Of a stretch of DNA of 64,000 nucleotides, positions 16,212 to 24,563 are shown piece by piece. The notes under the pieces are model-generated. The model saw only the letters and a program-made list of their open reading frames with translations. It was not told where the DNA came from and did no database searches. Positions within the stretch are counted from its first letter, which is position 1. Each line of letters begins with the position of its first letter. This DNA is from JAAXVQ01 sp964604705 (lineage in GTDB: Bacteria; Oederibacteriota; JAAXVQ01): positions 191,910 to 255,909 of the forward strand of contig CAZSAP010000006.1 of assembly GCA_964604705.1 (NCBI GenBank). The letters run 5' to 3'. The position numbers and the translations under genes were made by a program.

Positions 16212-17981
16212 ATGCACCTTTCCCATAAACACAAAAAAGTCTATGCAGACTATTTTACCTCATTTTTTTCGCGTGAACTCTCCGGTACCTCCCAGATATG
16301 GCAATACTATCATGGTCCAAAAGTACATTGGAGCGGCGATCTATATGAAGTACCCGGATCACGCCGTAAAGAGACAGCTACTCCGTTTTATCCACTTATT
16401 GGAACCTACGATGCCAAAGACCCCGATGTCTTGGAATATCATATCCTGCTGGCCAAATTGGCCGGATTGGATGGTTTTTTCTGCGAACACGCGCTTCCTA
16501 CCGGTCACGATGCCGAGGTTGCAGAAACCATGGCTCGCTTGGCTAAGCGGTTTCACTTTCACGTCGGTATTCACTGGATCACCATCAACTTCACCCAGCG
16601 CACTCCTGGACTCAAAACCCGCAAAGATGTTCTCCGCGCCGCAATACGTTGCCTGAAGCGTGCCTATAAACACATTTACTCGGTGGCCGGCATCTCCCAC
16701 CGCCATCGTCCGGTTGTGCTTTTTTTTGTCCTGCAGGCTGAACCGTATGCCTCCAACCAAATCGCTCAAACTCATTTTTCGGCCGATGAAGTGGCTGCAC
16801 TTAAGCATGCCTGTCCTGAAGTAACCCCCTACTTTTTAACCTTTGCCTATGACCAAAACTTCCGATCCAAACTTTCCGAGGCCATCGATGGGTACTATCC
16901 TTGGCTCATCCCCGGCGGCTCCCCGATACCGCCCCATCTCACGTACGATACGTATTCGACTTCCTCTGAACAACAAAAACATCTGCGTAGGTTTTACCGC
17001 CGAGCTCAGGCCGAATGTTTGGCCGGTCGTACTTCGTTGGTGTGGGGTGGGGCCTGGCCCGGATTCGACGATCACCGCGGACGTGCCTGGGGCGAAGATC
17101 TGGCACGGTGCATCCCACGGGAAGACGGGCGTACCTTTCGACGCACCTGGCAAACCGCACTGGAGGCCCAGGTTCCAGCCATTCTCATCGCAACTTGGAA
17201 TGATTGGGTTGAATCAAGCAGCCTGGAACCCAGTGTTGAATACGGCTACCGAGACTTGGAAAACGCACAAACCCAAATCAACGCTTGGAAGCACACCTCG
17301 CTTTCACAGGCAAGCCTGCGTTGGCCGATCCGGCTGTTTCACTTACGAAAAAGAATCAACCGTTATCGACAATTGCATTTCCCAAAGGCCCAACTGGTCC
17401 ACCTGGATCAACTCGCTGACCGAATTGCTCTGGCGTTGAGTCGTTTCCACTGGATCCAGGCACGCACACACATCCTAAAGCTAGAAGCCTTTTGCACCGA
17501 TCACATGGATACTCGGATCCTTACGGAATCTGTAGCTTATGCTTGGTCACCGACAGCTTCTGACTCGCCGCTCCGTGTTCGCGGGCTCAATTCCGCCCAT
17601 GAATTCAATACCCTGAGAATCTCGTTGTCACCCAGGATGGCCTCGGCCTTGAAGCAACGCCTGGTCACAGGACGTTTAGCCTTCACCTACGCCAGCAAGC
17701 ATCAGACTTGGTTTCAAATTGTTCAACGTAGTAATCGATGTGAAAAAGAAATTGCAAACTTCTGTAAGCAGAGCAAAAAGAAGTGGGACCGAGTAGAGTT
17801 GGATGCCCTTGCCATGTATGTCCCCAAAGCAGGTAGCGCGGATTATGGATTTTTAATTTCTGTAACAACCCCTAAAACAAAAGCAGTCTTGCGCGAAATA
17901 ACCCTAACCCTTTCACTGGCCTCACGCGCCCCAAATGCCGGAACCATCCGGGTCGGGGTGAAACGGCCTAACGAAAGGTAA
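16212..17981 (+). CDS. GH99/WbsX-like glycan-acting protein, cytoplasmic
   Basis: 589 residues without a signal peptide. Residues about 10-370 resemble the GH99-like (GH71/GH99, WbsX-type) TIM barrel: WQYYHGPKVHWSGD, FYPLIGTYDAKDPDVLEYHI, LAGLDGFFCEH, and the late barrel motif ATWNDWVESSSLEPSVEYGY, close to the TWNEWxExxxLEP signature of this group. Family members act on mannose-containing or O-antigen-like glycans. The last ~200 residues are a basic, beta-rich region I do not recognise. This is the only plus-strand gene in the window. It has its own promoter, and its end overlaps the end of tonB by 14 bases in a tail-to-tail arrangement. The substrate is not readable from the sequence. Confidence 0.8.
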   Translation: MHLSHKHKKVYADYFTSFFSRELSGTSQIWQYYHGPKVHWSGDLYEVPGSRRKETATPFYPLIGTYDAKDPDVLEYHILLAKLAGLDGFFCEHALPTGHDAEVAETMARLAKRFHFHVGIHWITINFTQRTPGLKTRKDVLRAAIRCLKRAYKHIYSVAGISHRHRPVVLFFVLQAEPYASNQIAQTHFSADEVAALKHACPEVTPYFLTFAYDQNFRSKLSEAIDGYYPWLIPGGSPIPPHLTYDTYSTSSEQQKHLRRFYRRAQAECLAGRTSLVWGGAWPGFDDHRGRAWGEDLARCIPREDGRTFRRTWQTALEAQVPAILIATWNDWVESSSLEPSVEYGYRDLENAQTQINAWKHTSLSQASLRWPIRLFHLRKRINRYRQLHFPKAQLVHLDQLADRIALALSRFHWIQARTHILKLEAFCTDHMDTRILTESVAYAWSPTASDSPLRVRGLNSAHEFNTLRISLSPRMASALKQRLVTGRLAFTYASKHQTWFQIVQRSNRCEKEIANFCKQSKKKWDRVELDALAMYVPKAGSADYGFLISVTTPKTKAVLREITLTLSLASRAPNAGTIRVGVKRPNER

Positions 17982-18885
17982 AGCGTATAACAATCGAACC
18001 TTTCTGTTCAGCTTGTTTAACATTAAGCGGCAATGGCGCAAATACGTATTTCTTCAAGGCGTCGACGGCCAGCTTATCCAATTCAGCATACCCGGACGTC
18101 TTTTCAACATACAAGCGATCGCCCACTTCCCCATCGGGATTAACCACGAATGCAATCACCACTTCGGCTTCTACGCCTTTTTCCTCCAACCAACGCGGAA
18201 CCACAGGGTTTTCTTTATGCAGAATCTCACGAGTCTTGACTTCACCGGAAATAACGGAATCATGACTCAGGCTTAGCCGCTTGGCAGTATCTACGTTGGT
18301 TCCCTGTTTACGTTCGGCTTTAACCTTTTTAATGATCATCTCAGGTTGTTGAAATCCACGGCGATTGATGTCCGGCCCAAAATCAGCTGGAGGCAAATCG
18401 CCGGCAATTACTTTGGCATCCAATTCGACCAACGGCGATGCGTCTTGACGAACCAGATCAATTTTCTTGGTCGGGATAGGTGCGAGATTCGGCGCCGGAG
18501 CTTGTGTGTCAGGCTTTAACTTAGGCAGCGCAGCCAAATGCGTAAGCTCGGATTCGGAAATCTTATCCAACGCCGGAGGTGCGGCATTCAATCCCACCAC
18601 CCGGTGAAACGAGGTTCGTTCCAATTCGGCCATGGCCGCCTCGGCCGCCACGACTTTATTGGCGTCCTGGGGCAAAGGCTTGGGCGGCGCCGCCAGTTTG
18701 TTCATGAGTTTTTCAAATTCAGAAGGCTTGGGTGCTTCTTCAAGGTACTCAACTTCGGTGAGTTTTAGGGTTTTTTCACGTTCGGCAAATTTCCCTGAAC
18801 CGAACCACGACAAAAGCGCCGCATGCATAATCAAGGACCCAATGATGGTAACCTGCAAGCGGCCATTCGGGCGATCCAGAAACAT
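17968..18885 (-). CDS. tonB: TonB-family energy transducer
   Basis: 305 residues with one N-terminal membrane helix (LQVTIIGSLIMHAALLSWFG), a long Pro/Lys/Ala-rich periplasmic spacer (about 45-215), and a C-terminal TonB domain (about 225-305: VVPRWLEEKGVEAEVVIAF, VNPDGEVGD, LDKLAVDALKKYVFAPL). It would carry the energy of the proton gradient from ExbB/ExbD across the periplasm to outer-membrane receptors. It starts 3 bases after the ExbD stop with GGAG 6 bases before its ATG. No TonB-dependent receptor gene is in the window, so its outer-membrane partner may be elsewhere or may be a different kind of barrel. Confidence 0.92.
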   Translation of the reverse strand: MFLDRPNGRLQVTIIGSLIMHAALLSWFGSGKFAEREKTLKLTEVEYLEEAPKPSEFEKLMNKLAAPPKPLPQDANKVVAAEAAMAELERTSFHRVVGLNAAPPALDKISESELTHLAALPKLKPDTQAPAPNLAPIPTKKIDLVRQDASPLVELDAKVIAGDLPPADFGPDINRRGFQQPEMIIKKVKAERKQGTNVDTAKRLSLSHDSVISGEVKTREILHKENPVVPRWLEEKGVEAEVVIAFVVNPDGEVGDRLYVEKTSGYAELDKLAVDALKKYVFAPLPLNVKQAEQKGSIVIRFTFR

Positions 18886-18888
18886 ACG

Positions 18889-19308
18889 CTACTCCGTCTT
18901 GGATTCTGTGCCAAACGTAATCCGTCGGGCACCGGCTTGTTTGATCATGTTTAAGGCATCGATGACAGCGCCACTTTTGGCATTTTCATCGGCGCGTATC
19001 ACCACCAACTTATTCCGACTGCGTTTGATTTTATCCCGAATCAATTCCTGAAACTCCTGCAGCCCCACTTTGGATTCATTCACCGCCAACTCGCCATTGG
19101 GTGACACTGCCACAAACAGGTTTTCTTCTTTGGTTTGCTCCGAGGTGTGTGCCTTTGGCAACTTGATTTCAAACGGCGGCTGTAAAAACATAGCCGTGGT
19201 AACCATAAAAATAATCACCAAAACCAGACAAACATCGACCAACGGAGTGACATTGATATCGGTGACCAATTCCTTTGGATTTTCGCTGCGCATTTTACTT
19301 TTCAGCAT
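18889..19308 (-). CDS. exbD: ExbD/TolR-family proton-channel protein (second copy)
   Basis: 139 residues with one membrane helix and the family core TDINVTPLVDVCLVLVIIFM, whose Asp in PLVD is the proton-binding residue. The periplasmic domain follows (KLVVIRADENAKSGAVIDAL). It differs clearly from the first ExbD gene just upstream, so the complex may use two kinds of ExbD subunit. A GAGGG site lies 6 bases before the ATG, and the spacing to the neighbouring genes is 15 and 3 bases. Confidence 0.94.
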   Translation of the reverse strand: MLKSKMRSENPKELVTDINVTPLVDVCLVLVIIFMVTTAMFLQPPFEIKLPKAHTSEQTKEENLFVAVSPNGELAVNESKVGLQEFQELIRDKIKRSRNKLVVIRADENAKSGAVIDALNMIKQAGARRITFGTESKTE

Positions 19309-19323
19309 GCGTACCCTCTTACT

Positions 19324-19767
19324 CTATGGTTTGGAAAGCGCCCCGGCTTGGGTCTCTGCTTGCGAGCGTCCGAGAATCACCAAGTTATCGGCTCCGGCTT
19401 GTTTGGCCACGTCCATAATCTTCACCACATACCCATGACGAACTTCCCGATCCGGATTGATAATCACGCGGCGTTGCTGCGCGGTCCGTAGCATGGTCCG
19501 CAACAGAGGCGCCAACTCCGCTTCGGTTACCAGCTGTTGATTCAAACGGATGTCTTGCCCTTCCAGCTTGATGATGATCGTGTCCTTCTGGGTCGTTGTG
19601 GATTGGACGTCCACGGCTTTTTTCTCACCGGAGGTTACAATGATCCCGCTCTGCAGAAACATCGGGGCCGTAGCCATGAATATAACCACAAGCACCAGAC
19701 TTACGTCCACCAACGGTGTCATGTTGATGGTAACGATAGGTTTCTTGTTGTTCAGCATCATTGCCAT
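19324..19767 (-). CDS. exbD: ExbD/TolR-family proton-channel protein (first copy)
   Basis: 147 residues with one membrane helix and the core TINMTPLVDVSLVLVVIFMA with the proton-carrying Asp. The periplasmic part (RRVIINPDREVRHGYVVKIMD) is of the TolR/ExbD type, followed by a short polar tail. The ATG at 19767 is supported by GGAG 7 bases upstream. It lies between exbB and the second exbD. The pair of unequal ExbD proteins with one ExbB resembles the composition of the myxobacterial AglRQS motor, but TonB-linked systems with two ExbD are also known. Confidence 0.94.
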   Translation of the reverse strand: MAMMLNNKKPIVTINMTPLVDVSLVLVVIFMATAPMFLQSGIIVTSGEKKAVDVQSTTTQKDTIIIKLEGQDIRLNQQLVTEAELAPLLRTMLRTAQQRRVIINPDREVRHGYVVKIMDVAKQAGADNLVILGRSQAETQAGALSKP

Positions 19768-19777
19768 GCGCAGGCTC

Positions 19778-20389
19778 CTAGCGCTTCAGCATAAACAAAA
19801 TTTGTTCAACTGCGGCTTCAATGTCCGTAATGGTTTGGCGGACGCGGGAGACATAATAATTGTAAAAAATAACCGCCGGAATAGCCACCGTCAAACCGGC
19901 GGCGGTGGCCACCAAGGCTTCTGCAATCCCGGCCGCAACCACATTGGGTCCACCGGACCCGGCCGAAGAGAGCGATTGAAACGCTTTAATAATCCCAATG
20001 ACCGTTCCCAACAGACCGATAAAGGGCGAGGTGTTTCCCAAGGTGCCCAAAATGCCTAAGAACCGCTCCAATTGAACCTCTTCCTTTTTGATCAAGCTGG
20101 AGAGGAGGCTGGTAAGGCTTTCCAAGGATTCTTTATGGTTTTCCAGCGTCGCCTTGACAATGCGCCCCATGGGACCGCGCTGTTTTTCACAAAACTCAAT
20201 GGCCGGCCCCAAATTTTTCTTATCCAACAAAGGCTTAAGTTGATCAATAAATTTATCGGTATTGGCCAGATTGGTCCAATAATAAATGGCACGCTCCAAA
20301 ATAAAGACCACCGACAACACCGAACAAAACAACAGCACCACCAGCGTTGGGCTTGAAGCCAACATGGCCATCCACTTAACATCCATCAT
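19778..20389 (-). CDS. exbB: ExbB/TolQ/MotA-family proton-channel protein
   Basis: 203 residues with three membrane helices (about 10-30, 105-130 and 150-175). The family core is LGTLGNTSPFIGLLGTVIGI followed by the Ala/Gly-rich helix AGIAEALVATAAGLTVAIPA. It forms the inner-membrane proton channel with the ExbD proteins encoded next. The ATG at 20389 follows GGAGG by 8 bases; a GTG 15 bases further upstream lies over the ribosome-binding site and is not supported. Confidence 0.95.
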   Translation of the reverse strand: MMDVKWMAMLASSPTLVVLLFCSVLSVVFILERAIYYWTNLANTDKFIDQLKPLLDKKNLGPAIEFCEKQRGPMGRIVKATLENHKESLESLTSLLSSLIKKEEVQLERFLGILGTLGNTSPFIGLLGTVIGIIKAFQSLSSAGSGGPNVVAAGIAEALVATAAGLTVAIPAVIFYNYYVSRVRQTITDIEAAVEQILFMLKR

Positions 20390-20437
20390 TGCACGTTCCT
20401 CCACGTTTGATTAATGTTGTTGCGCTCACTGAGTAGA

Positions 20438-21364
20438 TCATTCCGTCTTAAGGGTGGTCTCTCCGGCACCCGCTTGCTGCGCACCGGGCTTTAATGACGT
20501 TATTTTTACCATAGCTTCTCCCGTAACGGGAGCATTTTTTATACGAATATTTTTAAGGCGCAAATTTTCCCGCGCAAAATACGTTTTGAGCGCTTGCGCA
20601 CGTTCGTTCGACAGATCCGTATCCGCTCCCGAACACTCTATTTCCAAAATCCAAGCATCCTGCTGGTTCACGAGGTTGGATACCTCTTGGATAATTTGCT
20701 GACCCTCGCGCGACAGGCGCGCGCGTTTGGCTTCAAACGCCGAATCTTGCATAAAGGTGAGCGCCATCCGGTAGGGTTCTTCCCACATAAATTGGTCAAC
20801 ATAAAACGTCTTCTGCGGAAGGCGAACACGCGCGCCGTAGTAATCTTCCAGGGTGAGCTCAGGAATATAGGCTTGTCCGGCAGAGACAGGATTGTATTGT
20901 GCATCCCGACCGTTCCAGGCAAAGGCCTCGGGTGGATCCCCCACGCCGCTGAACGTTTTAATCTCACGGCCGCCTGCATCCCGAATGGCGACCGACCAAC
21001 GTGCGATCTTGATTCGACTGGTATCCAAGCGCCCCAAAACAAAGACCATGGATTGTTTAAAATAGCTCGCCCACGGGGTGTACACCTTGTAGCTTTCCAA
21101 AGGCACAGGATCGATTTCCTGATACAGGTAGCGTGACTCCCCCGGAATTTTTACACCTTCATGCTTTTTCGCCAAGGTACCCAGCAGATACCCCACATCC
21201 AAACGGTCTGAAAGGGGTTTACGGTCCGACTGGATCGTAGCCCGATTCTTCCCAGAGGCTGAAAAATCTTTGGCCGTAGGCGTCACGTCTTCGGACCAAG
21301 CTCCAGGAACCAGGCACAAGGTTCCGAGCAAACCAATTAGCAACATCTTACCAGCAACCTTCAT
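20438..21364 (-). CDS. Periplasmic protein with FlgD-like and OmpA-like parts
   Basis: 308 residues with a signal peptide (ends GAWS). The middle (about 120-190) has a FlgD-like Ig pattern (WSVAIRDAGGREIKTFSG then FAWNGRDAQYNPVSAGQ). The C-terminus (about 225-290) looks like a divergent OmpA/peptidoglycan-associated domain (QQDAWILEIECSG, LSNERAQALKTYFARENL). It lies between the TPR gene and exbB, with its ATG 3 bases after the TPR stop. It may link the ExbB/ExbD/TonB machine to the cell wall or outer membrane. The OmpA call is weak because the usual Asp and Arg ligand residues are not all clear. Confidence 0.7.
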   Translation of the reverse strand: MKVAGKMLLIGLLGTLCLVPGAWSEDVTPTAKDFSASGKNRATIQSDRKPLSDRLDVGYLLGTLAKKHEGVKIPGESRYLYQEIDPVPLESYKVYTPWASYFKQSMVFVLGRLDTSRIKIARWSVAIRDAGGREIKTFSGVGDPPEAFAWNGRDAQYNPVSAGQAYIPELTLEDYYGARVRLPQKTFYVDQFMWEEPYRMALTFMQDSAFEAKRARLSREGQQIIQEVSNLVNQQDAWILEIECSGADTDLSNERAQALKTYFARENLRLKNIRIKNAPVTGEAMVKITSLKPGAQQAGAGETTLKTE

Positions 21365-21367
21365 GCG

Positions 21368-24300
21368 CTATCCTTTCGCCTGGCTTTGCAGAATGCGTTG
21401 CAAGAGTTTAATGCGTTTTTGAGCCGCCTCACGCCACTTCGGCTGTGCGGCCACTTTCAACAACCGTTGATACACCTCAATGGCCGAGGCCCAGGCTTTT
21501 GCTTGCTCATGTACCGACGCCAATTCCACCAAGGCCAACGCGTATTCCTCTTGCTTGGCATCGCCCTTCTCCATAATGCGCTGCAACATGGCCTTGCGTT
21601 TTTCCGGTTCTGCCTGCTCTTGGTAGAGCCCCACCAAGCCCAGCCACGTTTTCATTACCAGCTTCGAATCCTTGAGTGCTTCCATCCTCTGCAAGCTCGC
21701 CTCAACCCCCGCCTCGTTTCTGTCGGCGGCATGCATTAGCACCAAACGCGTGATGCAAGCAGGGGTATTCGGGTCCTGCGGATAATTTTGAATCAGCTTG
21801 GTGTAATACTCCACCGCTTTCCCCGGAACCTGGAGTTTCTCATAGGTGACCGCGGCATTGAACCATGCACGCGGCTGATACTCCTTGAGGGCATATTGGT
21901 CGGCGCAGGCGGCAAAATGCTCAGCCGCCGAGGCAAACCGTTCCAATTGGAATTCCGTAGAAGCCAAGCGAAACATCATTTCAGGCGCCAACTCATGTTG
22001 AGGATAGTTTTTAATAAACGCCTCTGTCTGTTGCGCGGCATTAAGCGAGTTCCCCAACTGTTCCTGACAGACCGCCAAATAATACTGAGCGTTGGGGGTC
22101 CGTGGACTCTTGGTATAATTTAAAACAAACTGCAAAAATTCATGCAGGCTCTCATTGTATTTTTCCTTTTGGTAATACGCTTCACCAATGCGGTATTGAA
22201 TGTCCTCGGACAACGTGGAACCCGGAAATTTAAGAATAAATTCATGAAATGCCGGAATACTGTTCAAACGATCCGCAATGCGATACGACGAGGATTCGAT
22301 GGCGTTGCGCGCTTCCTTGGCTTCGTCCGAGTCCGGATAGGTTTGCAAAATCTGCAAAAACCGTGGAATGGCCTCTTCGTCTTTTTGTTCGTTGTAAAAG
22401 GTCTGCGCAATCCTCAATTCAATCATTTTGCGTTCTTTGGTATCAGGAAAACGTTTGAGCAAATCCAGATAGACTGCTCGTGATTGACTGTTCTCCCCAC
22501 CTTGAAAATACGTGTCCGCCACCCAAGACAGGGCCTGAGCCGCTTCAGGTGCCTGGGGGTACTTGGCAACCAGATCTTTCCAGGTGTCGACCGCATCCAA
22601 ATACGATTTATTAAGATAGTGCGCCCACGCAATTTGGAACATCACCCGCGGTGCCTCAGCATGCGTCCCGGACGCCTGCAGCCATAGCTGATACGCATGG
22701 ATTGCATCTGGATATTGTTGACGGTTGAACAAGGCGTGAGCCCGCAATAAAGCAATCTCATTTTGCAAGTACACCGGAACGTTTTTGGCCTTCAGCAAGC
22801 GGTCACTTTGTGTAAGCACCGAGGAAAAATCCTGCAATTGAAACCCGCACCAGACTAAACCCGCCCAGACATACATCTCGACTTTACCCCGTGGGTAATA
22901 CCCCAGGGCTTTGTGGTATTGTTCACGCGCTCCACCGTAATTGCCTTGCCGATAAAACGCCTCGGCGAGCAACAACCGCGCCCAGGCCGCCACTTCACGA
23001 TATTCCAATGCCGGTTCCCGACCGGATAAATCTTTTTCCAACAAAGCCCACTGGGCCACCAATGTCGGAGCGTCCTGACGGGTCATGTAGTAATCCGCCC
23101 ACGTGTAAAGCCCTAAATCCACCAACGGATCCTTCGTCTCAACCAACCGGCGCACGGAACGAAACGCCAAAGTCTCGCGTCCCACTTGCAGATACGCGCG
23201 AATGGCCAGCGTATGCGCAAAACCATCGGGGTGTTCGGCCAGATCAAAATACTGAGTCAGCGTTTTTGCAGCTTGCTCCCAATTGTTCAACGCCGAATGG
23301 ACAAACGCCAGTTTCAACAGCCATTCGGCTCGAAAATCCGAGCGTAATTCAAGCGCAGAGGTATAGGCATTGGCCGACTCCGTCAAGCGGTTCAAGCTGA
23401 GCGCCGCTTCACCCAAGGTGCTCTGGATAAGAGCGCGGTCGCTTTCCGGAAGGCGATCCAAAAGCGGTTTTAACCCAGAGTAGCCGTTTAGCACGTCCTC
23501 ATAGCGGGCTTGGGCCAGCCAAATGAGCAAACGTACGGCCGCCGCTTTGGGCGCCCACAGCCCCTGGGGATAATCCTTCAAATATTGCTCGCATAATTTC
23601 CCCGCCGAGAGATAATCTCTGGATTTGTAAAACGCGCGAATTTTGAAGTATCCGGCCATTTGCAGATGGTTCGTCTGTCGGGCGTGCGCCAAGACCGAGT
23701 TGTAGGCCTCAATGGCTGCCAAAAACCGTCCCTGAGATTCCAAGATGGCTCCGGCAAACAATTGGGCCAGTGGATCGCTCCCCAACTCTTCATAAATTTT
23801 TAGCGCATCAAACGATTGCCCCTGGTACTCCTTCATGATGCCAAATAAAAATTTCACGTCCGGATCCAACAATGCGCGGGGATACGCCGAGAGCAAGGAA
23901 GAAAAAATCTGTTGAGCGTCATTCACTTTGCCCAACTTTAATTGGGCCTTAACCAACGCCAACCGAATTTGTGGAAACAGAAAATCCGCTTGAGCATCAC
24001 GCGTCAAATCATTCAAAATATCGGACGTCCGGGCATAATCGCCCCGATTGTAGGCCAACTCGGCTTCACGAAATTGGGAACTCACGCGCAAGGGACCTTT
24101 AGGCGCTGCGGAAATCAAGGCATGAAACAACGGTTGCGCCTTATCCGGCGAACCGGCCAGACGATAATTTTCAGCCAGAAAAAACTTGGCTGCCAATTGA
24201 CGATCGCGATCGGTCTCCTGGGTTAAATAACGATTGAGGTGTTCGATGCTTTGGGGGTATTTTTTTGCGACGTATTCATGAATGGCATTTTGCCAAGACT

Positions 24301-24406
24301 CCGCTGCTAAAACAGAAGAATTTTCTGCAGCGGATGCTGACAGCATCCCCCAAAAAAGGAAACTAGCCAGGATACTCCCGGCCCAGCGGATCTTTCGTGA
24401 AATCAA
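21368..24406 (-). CDS. Large secreted TPR-repeat protein
   Basis: 1012 residues with a signal peptide (ends SASA) followed almost entirely by tetratricopeptide repeats, for example PQSIEHLNRYL, PDTKERKMIELRIAQTFY, YPQAPEAAQALSWVADTYFQ and YPQDPNTPACITRL. Many repeats have the spacing of the YbgF/CpoB and BamD type. The start is a TTG at 24406 with GGGGAG 9 bases upstream. It heads the operon that continues with the OmpA-like protein, ExbB, two ExbD and TonB. It probably acts in the periplasm as a scaffold for that complex. No enzymatic motif was seen. Confidence 0.88.
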   Translation of the reverse strand: MISRKIRWAGSILASFLFWGMLSASAAENSSVLAAESWQNAIHEYVAKKYPQSIEHLNRYLTQETDRDRQLAAKFFLAENYRLAGSPDKAQPLFHALISAAPKGPLRVSSQFREAELAYNRGDYARTSDILNDLTRDAQADFLFPQIRLALVKAQLKLGKVNDAQQIFSSLLSAYPRALLDPDVKFLFGIMKEYQGQSFDALKIYEELGSDPLAQLFAGAILESQGRFLAAIEAYNSVLAHARQTNHLQMAGYFKIRAFYKSRDYLSAGKLCEQYLKDYPQGLWAPKAAAVRLLIWLAQARYEDVLNGYSGLKPLLDRLPESDRALIQSTLGEAALSLNRLTESANAYTSALELRSDFRAEWLLKLAFVHSALNNWEQAAKTLTQYFDLAEHPDGFAHTLAIRAYLQVGRETLAFRSVRRLVETKDPLVDLGLYTWADYYMTRQDAPTLVAQWALLEKDLSGREPALEYREVAAWARLLLAEAFYRQGNYGGAREQYHKALGYYPRGKVEMYVWAGLVWCGFQLQDFSSVLTQSDRLLKAKNVPVYLQNEIALLRAHALFNRQQYPDAIHAYQLWLQASGTHAEAPRVMFQIAWAHYLNKSYLDAVDTWKDLVAKYPQAPEAAQALSWVADTYFQGGENSQSRAVYLDLLKRFPDTKERKMIELRIAQTFYNEQKDEEAIPRFLQILQTYPDSDEAKEARNAIESSSYRIADRLNSIPAFHEFILKFPGSTLSEDIQYRIGEAYYQKEKYNESLHEFLQFVLNYTKSPRTPNAQYYLAVCQEQLGNSLNAAQQTEAFIKNYPQHELAPEMMFRLASTEFQLERFASAAEHFAACADQYALKEYQPRAWFNAAVTYEKLQVPGKAVEYYTKLIQNYPQDPNTPACITRLVLMHAADRNEAGVEASLQRMEALKDSKLVMKTWLGLVGLYQEQAEPEKRKAMLQRIMEKGDAKQEEYALALVELASVHEQAKAWASAIEVYQRLLKVAAQPKWREAAQKRIKLLQRILQSQAKG

Positions 24407-24471
24407 TCGCGAGGTCTCCCCATCCCCGAATCGCCATTCACCTATGGTGGAAAATTGATTCGAATGTCGCT

Positions 24472-24498
24472 ATCTTAGCATACTTATCCGCAAGGCAA
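24472..24498 (-). promoter_or_regulatory. Candidate extended -10 promoter of the TPR-exbB-exbD-tonB operon
   Basis: On the minus strand TTGCCT (24498-24493) lies 15 bases before TAAGAT (24477-24472), which is preceded by TGC, an extended -10 element. It sits 66 bases before the TTG start in the 157-base gap between the PorV-OmpA gene and the TPR gene. Confidence 0.45.
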
Positions 24499-24563
24499 CC
24501 GGGTATTTTCACAGAGGTATCCGCGAAGGCGACTCCGGTTTGAGGCGGCCAAACAAGCGTGCC

